64,000 nt of DNA from Microbacterium sp. 1S1 (GCF_008271365.1 NZ_CP043430.1:2976001-3040000), one strand, 5' to 3'; counted from the first letter of the stretch, positions 7,741 through 17,286 are shown. Notes: generated by a model not told the origin, from the sequence alone. Translations and numbers: made by a program.

Positions 7741-8394
7741 GTGACGACCTCAGCGACGTATGCCCCGGCGGCGAGAACCATCAAGCGGCCCAACCCGGTA
7801 GCTGTCGGCACCATTGTGTGGCTCGGCAGCGAGGTGATGTTCTTCGCGGGACTCTTCGCGATCTACTTCACCCTCCGCAGCACCTCCCCCGAGCTGTGGG
7901 CCGACCGTACTGACCTGCTGAACGTGCCGTTCGCGGCAGTGAACACGGCGATCCTCGTGCTCTCCTCGTTCACCTGCCAGATGGGTGTGTTCGCGGCAGA
8001 GGACCTGCAGCCCTACAAGATCGGTAAGGGACAGAAGAACGGCGCCGGCCGCCGTCGCCTGTTCGGCTGGGGCATGGTCGAGTGGTTCTTCCTCACCTTC
8101 GCCCTCGGCGCGATCTTCGTGTCCGGTCAGGTGTGGGAGTACGCACAGCTCGTCGCAGAGGGCATGCCCATCCAGGCTGACTCGTACGCCTCGGCGTTCT
8201 ACCTGACCACCGGCTTCCACGCCCTCCACGTCACGGGTGGTCTCGTCGCGTTCCTCCTCGTGATCGGACGCGCCTACGCCGTCAAGAACTTCCGGCACAA
8301 GGAGGCGACTTCCTCGATCGTGGTGTCCTACTACTGGCACTTCGTCGACGTCGTCTGGATCGTGCTGTTCTTCGTTATCTACTTCCTGAAATAA
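7741..8394 (+). CDS. ctaE: Cytochrome c oxidase subunit III
   Basis: A 217-residue membrane protein with five predicted transmembrane helices and the subunit III motifs [26 protein letters not shown] and [14 protein letters not shown]. It belongs to the aa3 oxidase and opens the ctaE-qcrCAB operon, the usual actinobacterial arrangement for the bcc-aa3 supercomplex. The GTG at 7741 is preferred to a GTG at 7684 because the protein then begins as in relatives and a CATAAT box lies 6 nt upstream. Confidence 0.95.
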   Translation: MTTSATYAPAARTIKRPNPVAVGTIVWLGSEVMFFAGLFAIYFTLRSTSPELWADRTDLLNVPFAAVNTAILVLSSFTCQMGVFAAEDLQPYKIGKGQKNGAGRRRLFGWGMVEWFFLTFALGAIFVSGQVWEYAQLVAEGMPIQADSYASAFYLTTGFHALHVTGGLVAFLLVIGRAYAVKNFRHKEATSSIVVSYYWHFVDVVWIVLFFVIYFLK

Positions 8395-8414
8395 GAGCGG
8401 AGCTGATCCCCGAG

Positions 8415-9215
8415 ATGGCACGAGAGAAGAAGCGCCGTTCGAGCGGTCGTCGCAGCCCACTGGCGGCGGCCGCGCTCATCGGAGCGGGCCTCATGATCAC
8501 CGGCGCGGTGTACGCGGGCGCGACCGCGGCATTCGCCGCCAACGACGCCCCCACGGCATCGACGCAGCTGACGGTCGAGGACGGCGAGAAGCTGTTCCAG
8601 GCCAACTGCGCCACCTGCCACGGCCTCGACCTGGAGGGCACCCCCAACGGTCCGAGCCTCTACGGCGTCGGCGAGCTGGCAGTGGAGTTCCAGGTCTCGA
8701 CCGGTCGTATGCCGCTGCAGATGCAGGGCCCCCAGGCGCCGCAGAAGGAGCCGCAGTTCACCGAGGAGCAGATCCTCGCGATGGCGGCCTACGTCCAGTC
8801 CGAGGCCCCCGGCCCGACCTTCCCCGCTGAGGAGATCCTCGACGGTGAGGGCGACGTGGCCCATGGCGCCGAGCTCTTCCGCGTGAACTGCGCGATGTGC
8901 CACAACGTGGCCGCCGCCGGTGGCGCGCTGACCGAGGGCAAGTACGCTCCGGCGATCACGGAGACCAGCGCGCTGCACATCTACGCCGCCATGGTCACCG
9001 GCCCGCAGAACATGCCGGTCTTCGGGGACATGAACCTGTCCGACGAGGACAAGCGCGACATCATCTCGGCTCTGCTCTTCCAGCAGCAGTCCGTTCAGAT
9101 CGGCGGCTTCTCCCTCGGCTCGCTGGGACCGGTCTCCGAGGGCCTGTTCGTGTGGATCTTCGGTATCGGCGCTCTGGTCGCCATCACCGTGTGGATCACG
9201 GCGAAGTCCAACTGA
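8415..9215 (+). CDS. qcrC: Diheme cytochrome c subunit of the bcc complex
   Basis: A 266-residue protein with an N-terminal membrane segment (around residues 17-40), two c-type heme sites (CATCH and CAMCH, roughly residues 70 and 163) and a C-terminal membrane anchor (GLFVWIFGIGALVAITVW). In actinobacteria this diheme subunit replaces soluble cytochrome c and passes electrons directly to the CuA site of CtaC. The gene lies 20 bases after ctaE and 36 before qcrA, in one operon. Confidence 0.96.
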   Translation: MAREKKRRSSGRRSPLAAAALIGAGLMITGAVYAGATAAFAANDAPTASTQLTVEDGEKLFQANCATCHGLDLEGTPNGPSLYGVGELAVEFQVSTGRMPLQMQGPQAPQKEPQFTEEQILAMAAYVQSEAPGPTFPAEEILDGEGDVAHGAELFRVNCAMCHNVAAAGGALTEGKYAPAITETSALHIYAAMVTGPQNMPVFGDMNLSDEDKRDIISALLFQQQSVQIGGFSLGSLGPVSEGLFVWIFGIGALVAITVWITAKSN

Positions 9216-9251
9216 CGCTTATTCATCGAAGAGGAACGTACGAGGAGCACC

Positions 9252-10328
9252 ATGGCACACGACGACGACTCGCAGGCTCTTGACAGGGCCTACCAGCCCT
9301 CTCCGGGGCTGGGTGTCGCAGTCAGCGATCCCGTGCAGAACCCCGGTCTTCCGCCGCACCGCGAGCGGATGACCGACAAGGACCCGCGAGCCGAGAAGGC
9401 CGCCGTCCGCACCGTCTACACGCTGTTCTACCTGTCGCTCGCCGGCAGCATCTGGGCGGTCGCCGCCTACATGTTGTTCCCGATCGAGAGCGGCGCTCTC
9501 ATCGACATCCGTCAGAACAACCTCTTCATCGGTCTCGGCATCGCCTTGGCGCTGCTGGCACTGGGCATCGGCGCCATCCACTGGTCGAAGGCGCTCATGT
9601 CCGACAAGGAGCACGTCGAGCTGCGCCACCCCACCCGGGGCAAAGACTCGACGCGTGAGGCGGCCATCAAGGCCTTCGCCGACGCCAACGAGGAGTCCGG
9701 CTTCGGTCGCCGCACCATGATCCGCAACTCGCTGTTCGCAGCGATCGTCGCGTCGATCATCCCCGGTGTGACGCTGTTCCGTGGCCTCGCCCCGCACTCG
9801 ACGCCGGACGACCCCACCAAGGGCGACCCGGTCGCGCTGCTGAAGCACACCATGTGGGACGAGGGCATGCGCCTGGTGCGCGACCCCGACGGCACGCCGA
9901 TCCGCGCCGCGGACGTCACGCTCGGCTCCGCGTTCCACGTGATCCCGGAGGACCTCGCGGAGCTCGGCCACGACGAGGGTTACCTCGAGGAGAAGGCCAA
10001 GGCCATCGTCCTGATGATGCGCCTCCGCCCCGAGCAGCTCATCGAGGCCGAGGACCGCAAGGACTGGTCCTATGACGGCATCGTCGCCTACTCCAAGGTC
10101 TGCACCCACGTCGGCTGCCCCGTCGCGCTGTACGAGCAGCAGACCCACCACCTGCTGTGCCCGTGCCACCAGTCGCAGTTCGACGTCACGGACCACGCGA
10201 AGGTCATCTTCGGCCCGGCCGCTCGGCCGCTGCCTCAGCTGCCCATCACCGTGGACGACGAGGGTTACCTCATCGCGCGCAGCGACTTCACCGAACCCGT
10301 CGGCCCGAGCTTCTGGGAGCGCCATTGA
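9252..10328 (+). CDS. qcrA: Rieske iron-sulfur subunit of the bcc complex
   Basis: A 358-residue protein with three N-terminal membrane helices (about residues 56-76, 92-112 and 161-183), the elongated actinobacterial form. The C-terminal Rieske fold has both cluster-binding boxes, CTHVGC and CPCHQSQFD. It carries electrons from menaquinol to cytochrome c. GAGGAG lies 5 nt before the ATG. Its stop overlaps the start of qcrB. Confidence 0.96.
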   Translation: MAHDDDSQALDRAYQPSPGLGVAVSDPVQNPGLPPHRERMTDKDPRAEKAAVRTVYTLFYLSLAGSIWAVAAYMLFPIESGALIDIRQNNLFIGLGIALALLALGIGAIHWSKALMSDKEHVELRHPTRGKDSTREAAIKAFADANEESGFGRRTMIRNSLFAAIVASIIPGVTLFRGLAPHSTPDDPTKGDPVALLKHTMWDEGMRLVRDPDGTPIRAADVTLGSAFHVIPEDLAELGHDEGYLEEKAKAIVLMMRLRPEQLIEAEDRKDWSYDGIVAYSKVCTHVGCPVALYEQQTHHLLCPCHQSQFDVTDHAKVIFGPAARPLPQLPITVDDEGYLIARSDFTEPVGPSFWERH

Positions 10329-12139
10329 GCACCGCAACGCTGTCCAAGGACGAGAAGGACACCAAGGCGCCTCTCGGCGGCCGCTTCGTCGGCGCCGCGT
10401 CGAACTACATCGACGAGCGCACGAGCCTCTCGGGCTTCGTCAAGGAGCTCGGCCGCAAGATCTTCCCCGACCACTGGTCGTTCATGCTCGGTGAGATCGC
10501 GCTGTGGAGCTTCGTCGTCGTGTTCCTCTCCGGAACCTTCCTGACGTTCTTCTTCCAAGCGTCGATGGTGGAGACCCACTACACCGGCGCCTACGCCCCG
10601 ATGCGCGGCATCGCGATGTCGTCGGCTCTCGAGTCGACGCTGCACATCTCGTTCGACCTCCGCGGTGGTCTCCTGGTCCGCCAGATCCACCACTGGGCGG
10701 CGCTGGTCTTCATCGCCGGCATCGGTGTGCACATGCTGCGCGTGTTCTTCACGGGCGCGTTCCGCAAGCCGCGTGAGTTGAACTGGGTGATCGGCTTCGT
10801 CCTGTTCATCCTCGCGATGGCCGAGGGCTTCACCGGCTACTCGCTGCCCGATGACCTGCTCTCGGGCAACGGCCTCCGCATCATCGACGGCATGATCAAG
10901 GGCCTTCCGCTGATCGGCACCTGGACCTCGTTCCTCCTCTTCGGCGGCGAGTTCCCCGGTACCGACATCGTCGGACGCCTGTACACCCTGCACATCCTGC
11001 TGCTCCCGATGCTGGTGATCGCCTTCATCGCGGTTCACCTGATGCTCATGATCATCAACAAGCACACGCAGTTCGCCGGTCCCGGCCGCACGAACGACAA
11101 CGTCGTGGGCTACCCGATGATGCCGGTCTACATGTCCAAGATGGGCGGCTACCTGTTCATCGTCTTCGGCACCATCGTGCTGATCGCGACGTTCTTCCAG
11201 ATCAACCCGATCTGGAACTACGGACCGTACGACCCCTCCCCCGTGTCCGCGGGTACGCAGCCCGACTGGTACATCGGCTTCGCGGACGGCGCGCTCCGTC
11301 TCGCGCCGTCGAACTGGGACATCGTGTTCCTCGACCACACCTGGTCGTTCGGCATCCTGGCTCCGGTGGCGGTCCTCGGTCTGTTCATCGTCATCGTCGC
11401 GATCTACCCGTTCATCGAGGCGTGGGTCACCGGCGACAAGCGCGAGCACCACATCGCCCAGCGTCCGCGCAACGCGGCCACGCGCACGGCGATCGGCGTC
11501 GCCGGCGTCATCTTCTACGCAGTCCTGTGGGCGGCGGCGTCGTCCGACCTCATCGCGACGCACTTCATGCTCACCATGGAAGGCGTCATCCACACGCTGC
11601 AGGCGCTGCTGTTCCTCGGGCCGATCATCGGCTACTTCGTCACGAAGCGCATCTGTATCGCACTTCAGAAGAAGGACCGTGAGATCGTCCTCCACGGCTT
11701 CGAGTCCGGGCGCATCGTCCGCCTCCCCGGCGGCGAGTTCATCGAGGTGCACCAGCCGGTCGACGCCTACGACCGCTGGAAGCTCATCGACGTCGACGGC
11801 TACGAGCCCCTCGTGGTGCGCCCGAACGCCAAGGGCCGAATCCCGTGGACGGAGAACCTCCGCTCGGCGATGTCGCGCTGGTTCTTCGAAGACCGTCTCG
11901 CCCCGCTCACACAGGCCGACATCGACGCCGCGGACGCACACCAGCACCACGTCACGGCGGGCAACGACGCGGCGGAGGCCGCCGAGATCCAGGGCGCCCA
12001 CGAGCGTGCAGGACACCCGGACGCCCCGCTGACGGTCGATGAGACACACGTCGACGAGACGGCGAACACGCCGAGCACGGTGATCTCGACCGAGCCGGTC
12101 AAGAAGCCTCGCAGGAAGAAGTCGGAGGACGACGAGTAA
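10325..12139 (+). CDS. qcrB: Cytochrome b subunit of the bcc complex (TTG start)
   Basis: A 604-residue multi-spanning protein. The heme-ligand histidines appear in RQIHHWAALVFIAGIGVHMLR and in a later helix (HILLLPMLVIAFIAVHLMLM), and GYSLPDDLLSG lies near the quinol site. It oxidises menaquinol. The start is placed at TTG 10325, where TTGA overlaps the qcrA stop, with GGGAG 5 nt upstream. No ATG or GTG lies near the conserved N-terminus. The C-terminal 150 residues are a charged cytoplasmic extension ending KKPRRKKSEDDE, as in other actinobacteria. Confidence 0.93.
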   Translation: MSTATLSKDEKDTKAPLGGRFVGAASNYIDERTSLSGFVKELGRKIFPDHWSFMLGEIALWSFVVVFLSGTFLTFFFQASMVETHYTGAYAPMRGIAMSSALESTLHISFDLRGGLLVRQIHHWAALVFIAGIGVHMLRVFFTGAFRKPRELNWVIGFVLFILAMAEGFTGYSLPDDLLSGNGLRIIDGMIKGLPLIGTWTSFLLFGGEFPGTDIVGRLYTLHILLLPMLVIAFIAVHLMLMIINKHTQFAGPGRTNDNVVGYPMMPVYMSKMGGYLFIVFGTIVLIATFFQINPIWNYGPYDPSPVSAGTQPDWYIGFADGALRLAPSNWDIVFLDHTWSFGILAPVAVLGLFIVIVAIYPFIEAWVTGDKREHHIAQRPRNAATRTAIGVAGVIFYAVLWAAASSDLIATHFMLTMEGVIHTLQALLFLGPIIGYFVTKRICIALQKKDREIVLHGFESGRIVRLPGGEFIEVHQPVDAYDRWKLIDVDGYEPLVVRPNAKGRIPWTENLRSAMSRWFFEDRLAPLTQADIDAADAHQHHVTAGNDAAEAAEIQGAHERAGHPDAPLTVDETHVDETANTPSTVISTEPVKKPRRKKSEDDE

Positions 12140-12156
12140 TCGTCGCTCCCCCATCG

Positions 12157-12184
12157 AAGGCCCCGTCCGCTCGGACGGGGCCTT
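12157..12184 (+). terminator. Terminator after qcrB
   Basis: AAGGCCCCGTCC, loop GCTC, GGACGGGGCCTT: a perfect 12-bp stem starting 18 bases after the qcrB stop. Confidence 0.8.
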
Positions 12185-12215
12185 CGTCGTCATCACCGGA
12201 TGAGAGGATCGTGTC

Positions 12216-12629
12216 ATGTCTTCGGTCGTTCGCCTGCTCCGCGCTCCCCAGCTCGCCGACGCTCCCTACGCCTACGCCGCCACCGCGCCTGCGGATTCCC
12301 GTCTGGTCTTCCTCGCCGGAGCCTGCCCGCTCAAGGAGGACGGGACGACCATCGCCCCCGGCGACTACGCCGCACAGGCCGCGCGGTGCGTCGAGACGCT
12401 GCAACAGGCGCTCACGGCCGCCGGCGCCGCCCTGACGGATGTCATCAGCACACGGGTCCTGGTGGCCTCCTCCGCGCAGCGGGACCTCGTGACAGCCTGG
12501 GAGGTCGTCCATGCGGCGTTCGGGGCTCACGATGCGCCCAGCACCCTGCTCGGGGTCACCGTGCTCGGGTACGACGACCAACTCGTCGAGATCGAGGCGG
12601 TCGCTGCCCTGCCCTCGGGCCGCGCATGA
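12216..12629 (+). CDS. RidA (YjgF/UK114) family protein
   Basis: A 137-residue protein of the RidA fold, recognisable from VFLAGACPLKEDG, CVETLQQALTAAGAALTDVI and STLLGVTVLGYDDQLVEIEAVA. Typical RidA enzymes hydrolyse reactive 2-aminoacrylate-type imines. The arginine that binds the carboxylate in classical RidA (near the C-terminus, in a VEI-E context) is not clearly present, so the substrate may differ. The stop overlaps the next start as ATGA, so it forms a two-gene unit with the acetyltransferase. Confidence 0.82.
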   Translation: MSSVVRLLRAPQLADAPYAYAATAPADSRLVFLAGACPLKEDGTTIAPGDYAAQAARCVETLQQALTAAGAALTDVISTRVLVASSAQRDLVTAWEVVHAAFGAHDAPSTLLGVTVLGYDDQLVEIEAVAALPSGRA

Positions 12630-13153
12630 GCGTCGTCATCCGAAGTGCGACGGATCAGGACCATGCCGCCCTGGAAGAGATCGAGCGCGCGGCCGACCGC
12701 CTGCTGACGGATCGATTCAGCGCCGAGGACTGGCCCCCGCCGTCGACGGAGGACGACCGCCGGAACGCCGGAGGGTTCGTCCTGGTCGCCACCGTCTCCC
12801 CCACGGCGGAGGCTCCCAGCGGGGTCGAAGAAGTGCCAGTCGGATTCGCGCAGGTCCTTGAGGGACCCGGGTACGCCCACCTGGAACAGCTGTCCGTGCA
12901 TCCCGCCTACGGACGCCGTGGAATCGGACGCGCCCTCGTCGTCGCCGCCCAGGGTGAATCCCGTCGCCGGGGCCATACGCACCTCACGCTGCGGACGTAC
13001 GCGGACGTGCCCTGGAACGCCCCCTTCTACGCCGGCTGCGGTTTCGTGGAGTCCACTCCGGACACCGCCTTCCTCCGGGAGCTCGTCACCGTCGAGCAGC
13101 GCCTGGGCTTGACCCGCCACGGGCGACGCATCCAGATGACCGCCGTGCTCTGA
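12626..13153 (+). CDS. GNAT family N-acetyltransferase
   Basis: A 175-residue acetyltransferase. The acetyl-CoA loop is HPAYGRRGIGRALV, preceded by the strand HLEQLSV and followed by WNAPFYAGCGFVE. An insertion of about 25 residues (TVSPTAEAPSGVEEV) sits before the CoA-binding core. The substrate is unknown. The ATG at 12626 overlaps the RidA stop by 4 nt, so the two are probably translated together. Confidence 0.85.
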   Translation: MSVVIRSATDQDHAALEEIERAADRLLTDRFSAEDWPPPSTEDDRRNAGGFVLVATVSPTAEAPSGVEEVPVGFAQVLEGPGYAHLEQLSVHPAYGRRGIGRALVVAAQGESRRRGHTHLTLRTYADVPWNAPFYAGCGFVESTPDTAFLRELVTVEQRLGLTRHGRRIQMTAVL

Positions 13154-13220
13154 CAGGCTCGACGGCAGGATTCATACGACGCACGACGGTATCCCTCGGT
13201 CACCGACGCCCTGCGCTCTC

Positions 13221-13226
13221 TAGTCT
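13221..13226 (+). promoter_or_regulatory. -10 box of a leaderless promoter for the rhodanese gene (TAGTCT)
   Basis: TAGTCT, 6 nt, then ATG at 13233. No ribosome binding site is visible. Confidence 0.6.
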
Positions 13227-13232
13227 GGGCTC

Positions 13233-13652
13233 ATGATCGATCGCGCCGACTACTTCGCCGCCCGCCTTGCCTACGAGACCGACCCCAGTGACGTGCACGC
13301 GGACCGTGCTGCCGGACGAGCGCTCGTGGTGGTGGACGTCCGCTCGGCGGAGGCCTTCGCCCAGGGTCGCGTGGCCGGGGCGCTTCACATGCCTCACAGC
13401 GAGATCGCCACCCGCGCGCCGAGCGAGATCCCGGCGGACGCCGAGGTTGTCGTCTACTGCTGGAGTCCCGGGTGCAACGGGGGCGTCCGCGGGGCGCTCC
13501 AGTTCGCGCGCCTCGGCTACCGTGTGCAGGAGATGATCGGCGGCTTCGAGTACTGGGCTCGGGAGGGATACCCGGTCGAGGACGCCGACGGTGTCCACCA
13601 CCGTCCCGTCGACCCGCTGACCGGGATCCCCCGCATCCGCACGCGCGTGTGA
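13233..13652 (+). CDS. Rhodanese-like sulfurtransferase
   Basis: A 139-residue single rhodanese domain. The N-terminal strand reads VVVDVRSAEAFAQGRVAGALHMPH and the active-site loop is VVVYCWSPGCNGG, with the catalytic cysteine first (about residue 73) and a second cysteine five residues later. The short WSPGCNG loop resembles rhodaneses that act on small substrates or persulfides. It is cytosolic, with no signal sequence. The gene has its own promoter and ends at a bidirectional terminator facing ctaF. Confidence 0.88.
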   Translation: MIDRADYFAARLAYETDPSDVHADRAAGRALVVVDVRSAEAFAQGRVAGALHMPHSEIATRAPSEIPADAEVVVYCWSPGCNGGVRGALQFARLGYRVQEMIGGFEYWAREGYPVEDADGVHHRPVDPLTGIPRIRTRV

Positions 13653-13667
13653 GGAGAACGCAGGAAC

Positions 13668-13702
13668 GATGAAGGCCCCCGGGTTCTCCGGGGGCCTTCA
13701 TC
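13668..13702. terminator. Bidirectional terminator between the rhodanese gene and ctaF
   Basis: GATGAAGGCCCCCGG pairs with CCGGGGGCCTTCATC around a TTCT-type loop. It lies between two convergent genes. Confidence 0.85.
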
Positions 13703-13713
13703 GTGGACGATGC

Positions 13714-14148
13714 TCAGCGGGCGAAGTTGCCGCGGTAGTACTCGTAGACCCAGCCGACGATCGCGACCACGAAGATGGCGAGACCGATCGGAAGGAGGAA
13801 GTGGCCGACCGCCAGGCCGACGACGAACACGCCGGCCGAAGCCGCGAGGACCAGCGGCCACCAGGACCACGGGCTGAACTCGCCGAGCTCGGGGTCACCG
13901 TCGTCGATGTCCGACGTGAGGATGTCCTCGGGCAGTTCACCGTTCTGGGCCTTGTGCGTCCGGTCGAGGTAGAACGCGACCATGGCGCCCATGAAGGCGG
14001 AGAAGAACAGGGCGACCGTGCCGACCCACTCGATCTGGTTCACGAGAGGCAGTCCGGGGTGCGCCAGGATGTTCCAGCCGGTGTAGACGACGCCGACGAG
14101 GGCGAAGAACGCGGTCAGGACCCACCAGATGATGACGTTGTCGCGCAT
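13714..14148 (-). CDS. ctaF: Cytochrome c oxidase subunit IV (actinobacterial)
   Basis: A 144-residue membrane protein with four predicted helices: two at the N-terminus (VIIWWVLTAFFALVGVVYTG and VGTVALFFSAFMGAMVAFYL) and two at the C-terminus. Between them lies an acidic loop (GELPEDILTSDIDDGDPELG). This is the small accessory subunit seen in actinobacterial aa3 oxidase. It starts 3 bases after the ctaD stop and is the last gene of ctaCDF. Confidence 0.93.
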   Translation of the reverse strand: MRDNVIIWWVLTAFFALVGVVYTGWNILAHPGLPLVNQIEWVGTVALFFSAFMGAMVAFYLDRTHKAQNGELPEDILTSDIDDGDPELGEFSPWSWWPLVLAASAGVFVVGLAVGHFLLPIGLAIFVVAIVGWVYEYYRGNFAR

Positions 14149-14151
14149 GAC

Positions 14152-15885
14152 TCAGTGGCCCTCTCGCTCGCCGGGCGCGGTGGTCGCGAACTCCGCGGCC
14201 TCCGGGTGATTCAGGTCGAACGCGGGACGCTCGCTGCGGATGCGGGGGATCGACGTGAAGTTGTGCCGCGGCGGCGGGCACGACGTCGCCCACTCGAGCG
14301 AAGCGCCGTACCCCCACGGGTCGTTCACGGTCACCTTGGGCGCCTTGCGGGCGGTGATCCAGACGTTCAGGAAGAACGGCAGCATCGAGGCGCCGAGGAT
14401 GATGGCACCGATCGTGGACACCTGGTTCTGCCACGTCCAGCCGTCCGCGGCGGAGTAGTCCGCGTAACGACGCACCATGCCGTCGACACCGAGCCAGTGC
14501 TGGATGAGGAAGGTCATGTGGAAGCCGACGAACAGCATCCAGAAGTGCACGTAGCCGAGACGCTCGTTGAGCATGCGACCCGTCCACTTCGGCCACCAGA
14601 AGTAGAACCCGGCGAACATCGCGAACACGACGGTACCGAACACGACGTAGTGGAAGTGCGCCACGACGAAGTACGAGTCGCTCAGGTGGAAGTCCAGCGG
14701 CGGGGCCGCGAGGATCACACCGGTGAGGCCACCGAAGACGAACGACACGAGGAAGCCGAGCGAGAACACCATGGGCGTCTCGAACGTCACCGAACCGCGC
14801 CAGAGCGTCCCGATCCAGTTGAAGATCTTCACACCCGTCGGCACCGCGATGAGCATGGTCATCAGGGCGAAGAACGGCAGCAGCACGGAGCCCGTGACGT
14901 ACATGTGGTGCGCCCACACGGCGACGGACAGGGCCGCGATCGCGATCGTCGCGTAGACCAGCGTCTTGTACCCGAAGATCGGCTTCCGGCTGAACACCGG
15001 GAAGATCTCCGAGACGATGCCGAAGAACGGCAGCGCGATGATGTACACCTCAGGGTGACCGAAGAACCAGAACAGGTGCTGCCAGAGCAACACACCGCCG
15101 TTGGCCGGGTCGTAGATGTGTGCCCCGAGCACGCGGTCGGCGGCGGCGGCGAAGATCGCCGCGGCGAGGACCGGGAAGGCCATCAGGATCAGCAGGCTCG
15201 TGATGAGCGTGTTCCAGCTGAAGATGGGCATGCGCCACATCGTCATACCGGGCGCACGCATGGTGATGATCGTCGTGATGAAGTTGACGGCACCAAGGAT
15301 GGTTCCGAAGCCCGAGATCCCGAGCCCGAGCATCCACAGGTTCCCACCGGCGCCCGGCGAGAACGACGCGTTGGCCAGCGGCTGATAGGCGAACCAGCCG
15401 AAGGACGCGGCGCCCTGCGGGGTGAGGAAGCCGGCGACCGCGATGGTCGAGCCGAAGAGGAACAGCCAGAAGGCGAAGGCGTTCAGACGCGGGAAGGCGA
15501 CGTCGGGAGCCCCGATCTGCAACGGCAGGATCGCGTTCGCGAAGCCCGCGAACAGCGGCGTCGCGAACATCAGCAGCATGATCGTGCCGTGCATGGTGAA
15601 CAGCTGGTTGTACTGCTCCTTCGTCGGCACGATCTGCATCCCCGGCGCGAACAGCTCCGCACGGATCACCAGCGCCATCACGCCGCCGAGGAGGAAGAAC
15701 ATCACCGAGGCGATGAGGTACATGTACCCGATCGTCTTGTGGTCGGTGGAGGTGATCCACTTGACGACGATGTTGCCCTTCTGCTCGACGCGCGAGGAGC
15801 TCATCAGAGCGGCCTGGCGCGCAGGCAGGGTGGTGGGACGGGAGCGAGGTGCCTCGTCGGTGCGAGGAGCTTCAGTGGTCGACAT
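14152..15885 (-). CDS. ctaD: Cytochrome c oxidase subunit I
   Basis: A 577-residue heme-copper oxidase subunit. All active-site motifs are present: [10 protein letters not shown] (low-spin heme ligand), [10 protein letters not shown] (CuB His and the cross-linked Tyr), AHHMYVTG (two further CuB His) and [11 protein letters not shown] (heme a3 and a ligands). HPEVYI with the Tyr places it with A-type oxidases. It reduces oxygen and pumps protons. Three bases separate it from ctaC upstream and three from ctaF downstream. Confidence 0.98.
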   Translation of the reverse strand: MSTTEAPRTDEAPRSRPTTLPARQAALMSSSRVEQKGNIVVKWITSTDHKTIGYMYLIASVMFFLLGGVMALVIRAELFAPGMQIVPTKEQYNQLFTMHGTIMLLMFATPLFAGFANAILPLQIGAPDVAFPRLNAFAFWLFLFGSTIAVAGFLTPQGAASFGWFAYQPLANASFSPGAGGNLWMLGLGISGFGTILGAVNFITTIITMRAPGMTMWRMPIFSWNTLITSLLILMAFPVLAAAIFAAAADRVLGAHIYDPANGGVLLWQHLFWFFGHPEVYIIALPFFGIVSEIFPVFSRKPIFGYKTLVYATIAIAALSVAVWAHHMYVTGSVLLPFFALMTMLIAVPTGVKIFNWIGTLWRGSVTFETPMVFSLGFLVSFVFGGLTGVILAAPPLDFHLSDSYFVVAHFHYVVFGTVVFAMFAGFYFWWPKWTGRMLNERLGYVHFWMLFVGFHMTFLIQHWLGVDGMVRRYADYSAADGWTWQNQVSTIGAIILGASMLPFFLNVWITARKAPKVTVNDPWGYGASLEWATSCPPPRHNFTSIPRIRSERPAFDLNHPEAAEFATTAPGEREGH

Positions 15886-15888
15886 GGC

Positions 15889-16785
15889 TTACTCCTCTCC
15901 TTCCTCGGTGTCGGTCTTCCCGGAGGTGCCGGGGAGGTTCGAGAGACGGTCGTACGCGTCGGTGATGTCGCCCGTGTTGCCCTCTTCCTCGAGCGACTCG
16001 AGGTAGGCGTCGTACTCGTCCTGCGAGACGACCTTCACGTTGAAGAGCATCATCGAGTGGTACTCGCCGCAGAGTTCGGCACACTTGCCGGCGTACTCGC
16101 CCTCACGGGTGGGGATGAAGGACCAGGAATTGTCCTTCCCGATGAACATGTCCTTCTTGTAGAGGAAGTCGATGATCCAGAAGGAGTGGATGACGTCGCG
16201 GGACTGCAGGTTGATGGTGACCTTCTGGTCGACCGGGAGCACCAGAGTCGGCAGCTCGGCCTGGTCGATGTTGCCCTCCGCGTCGGGCTGGGCCTGGATG
16301 CCCATCGTCCAGACGGTGTCCTCTTCGGTCTCACCGTTGTACTGGAAGTCCCACGCCCACTGCTTGGCGATCGCGGTGATCTCGACGTCGGGGTCGTCCC
16401 ACTTCGTCTCGATCTCGCTCTGGTCGCGAGCGGTGAAGAAGAACATGCCCAGCACGAGGATGAGCGGCACGATCGTGTAGAAGATCTCGATCGGCATGTT
16501 GTAGCGCATCTGGACCGGCAGGCCGGTCTGGCCCTTGCGACGGCGGTATGCGATCGCAGCCCAGGCCATGAGGCTCCAGGTGATGACGCCGACCGCGAGG
16601 AGCACGATCCAGGAGTTCACCCAGAGGGACGACACGCGCTCCGTCTGGTTGGTTGCTGCCGGACCACCGTCCACGAAGCCCGGAAGAAAGCCGTTGAGCT
16701 CGGTGGGAGTACATCCCGCCAGAGCCACAGCTGCCACAACTCCCACAGGGAGTGCGGCCCAACGAAGGCGGCGTTTCGAGGGCAC
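15889..16785 (-). CDS. ctaC: Cytochrome c oxidase subunit II (CuA lipoprotein)
   Basis: A 298-residue protein with a lipoprotein signal ending VALAGC, two membrane helices (SWIVLLAVGVITWSLMAW and EIFYTIVPLILVLGMFF) and an extracellular cupredoxin domain. The CuA ligands are visible in CAELCGEYHSMM, and WAWDFQYNG is the aromatic electron-entry region. It takes electrons from QcrC. The GTG at 16785 is chosen over an ATG at 16821 because GAAAGG lies 7-8 nt before the GTG and nothing similar precedes the ATG. A TAGACT box about 35 nt upstream fits this choice. Confidence 0.96.
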   Translation of the reverse strand: MPSKRRLRWAALPVGVVAAVALAGCTPTELNGFLPGFVDGGPAATNQTERVSSLWVNSWIVLLAVGVITWSLMAWAAIAYRRRKGQTGLPVQMRYNMPIEIFYTIVPLILVLGMFFFTARDQSEIETKWDDPDVEITAIAKQWAWDFQYNGETEEDTVWTMGIQAQPDAEGNIDQAELPTLVLPVDQKVTINLQSRDVIHSFWIIDFLYKKDMFIGKDNSWSFIPTREGEYAGKCAELCGEYHSMMLFNVKVVSQDEYDAYLESLEEEGNTGDITDAYDRLSNLPGTSGKTDTEEGEE

Positions 16786-16820
16786 GATGCACCTTTCAGA
16801 TCGCGGACAAGGCATGTTCA

Positions 16821-16826
16821 AGTCTA
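16821..16826 (-). promoter_or_regulatory. -10 box for ctaCDF (TAGACT)
   Basis: TAGACT on the minus strand gives a leader of about 30 nt that carries the GAAAGG ribosome binding site of ctaC. Confidence 0.55.
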
Positions 16827-16873
16827 GAGCAACCTCACACCTGATTCATGCCAACCATGCAGGTTGAGACGCG

Positions 16874-16909
16874 GAACGGCCGCCGTCACACGGGTGACGG
16901 CGGCCGTTC
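16874..16909 (-). terminator. Hairpin after erpA
   Basis: GAACGGCCGCCGTCAC and GTGACGGCGGCCGTTC form a perfect 16-bp stem with a 4-nt loop, 15 bases past the erpA stop. No T-run follows, so it may rely on the stem alone, as actinobacterial terminators often do. Confidence 0.7.
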
Positions 16910-16923
16910 GCAGGAAGGAGGGA

Positions 16924-17286
16924 TCAGTGGAAGCTGTCGCCACAGGCGCAGCTGCCGGCCGCGTTCGGGTTGTCGATCGTGAAGCCCTGCTCCGAGATGG
17001 TGTCCTTGAAGTCGATGGAGGCCCCGTCGAGGTACGGAACGCTCATGTTGTCGACGATGACCTCGACTCCGTCGAAGTCGACCGTCTCGTCGCCCTCCAG
17101 GAAGCGCTCGTCGAAATAGAGCTGATAGATCAGCCCCGAGCAACCGCCGGGCTGCACGGCCACGCGCAGGCGCAGGTCGTCGCGTCCCTCCTGCTCCAGG
17201 AGGTTCTTCACCTTCGTGGCGGCGGCGTCCGTCAGGCTGACGCCGTGTGCGCGGGTGGTCTCTGCGGACAGGATGGTGTCGCTCAT
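16924..17286 (-). CDS. erpA: Iron-sulfur cluster insertion protein (HesB/ErpA type)
   Basis: A 120-residue A-type Fe-S carrier. The three cluster cysteines are in GGCSGL and the C-terminal CACGDSFH. It hands clusters to apo-proteins in the cytosol. It is encoded just upstream of ctaC on the same strand, as for Rv2204c near the M. tuberculosis respiratory genes. A TAGAAT box at 17326 and GAGGAG before the ATG complete an ordinary leadered promoter. Confidence 0.93.
   Translation of the reverse strand: MSDTILSAETTRAHGVSLTDAAATKVKNLLEQEGRDDLRLRVAVQPGGCSGLIYQLYFDERFLEGDETVDFDGVEVIVDNMSVPYLDGASIDFKDTISEQGFTIDNPNAAGSCACGDSFH

Noticed and set aside
13669..16827. Antisense open frame of more than 1000 codons across ctaF-ctaD-ctaC
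   Set aside because: High third-position GC removes stop codons from antisense frames. The translation is Arg/Asp/Glu/His-rich low-complexity with no domain, while the opposite strand encodes clear oxidase subunits.
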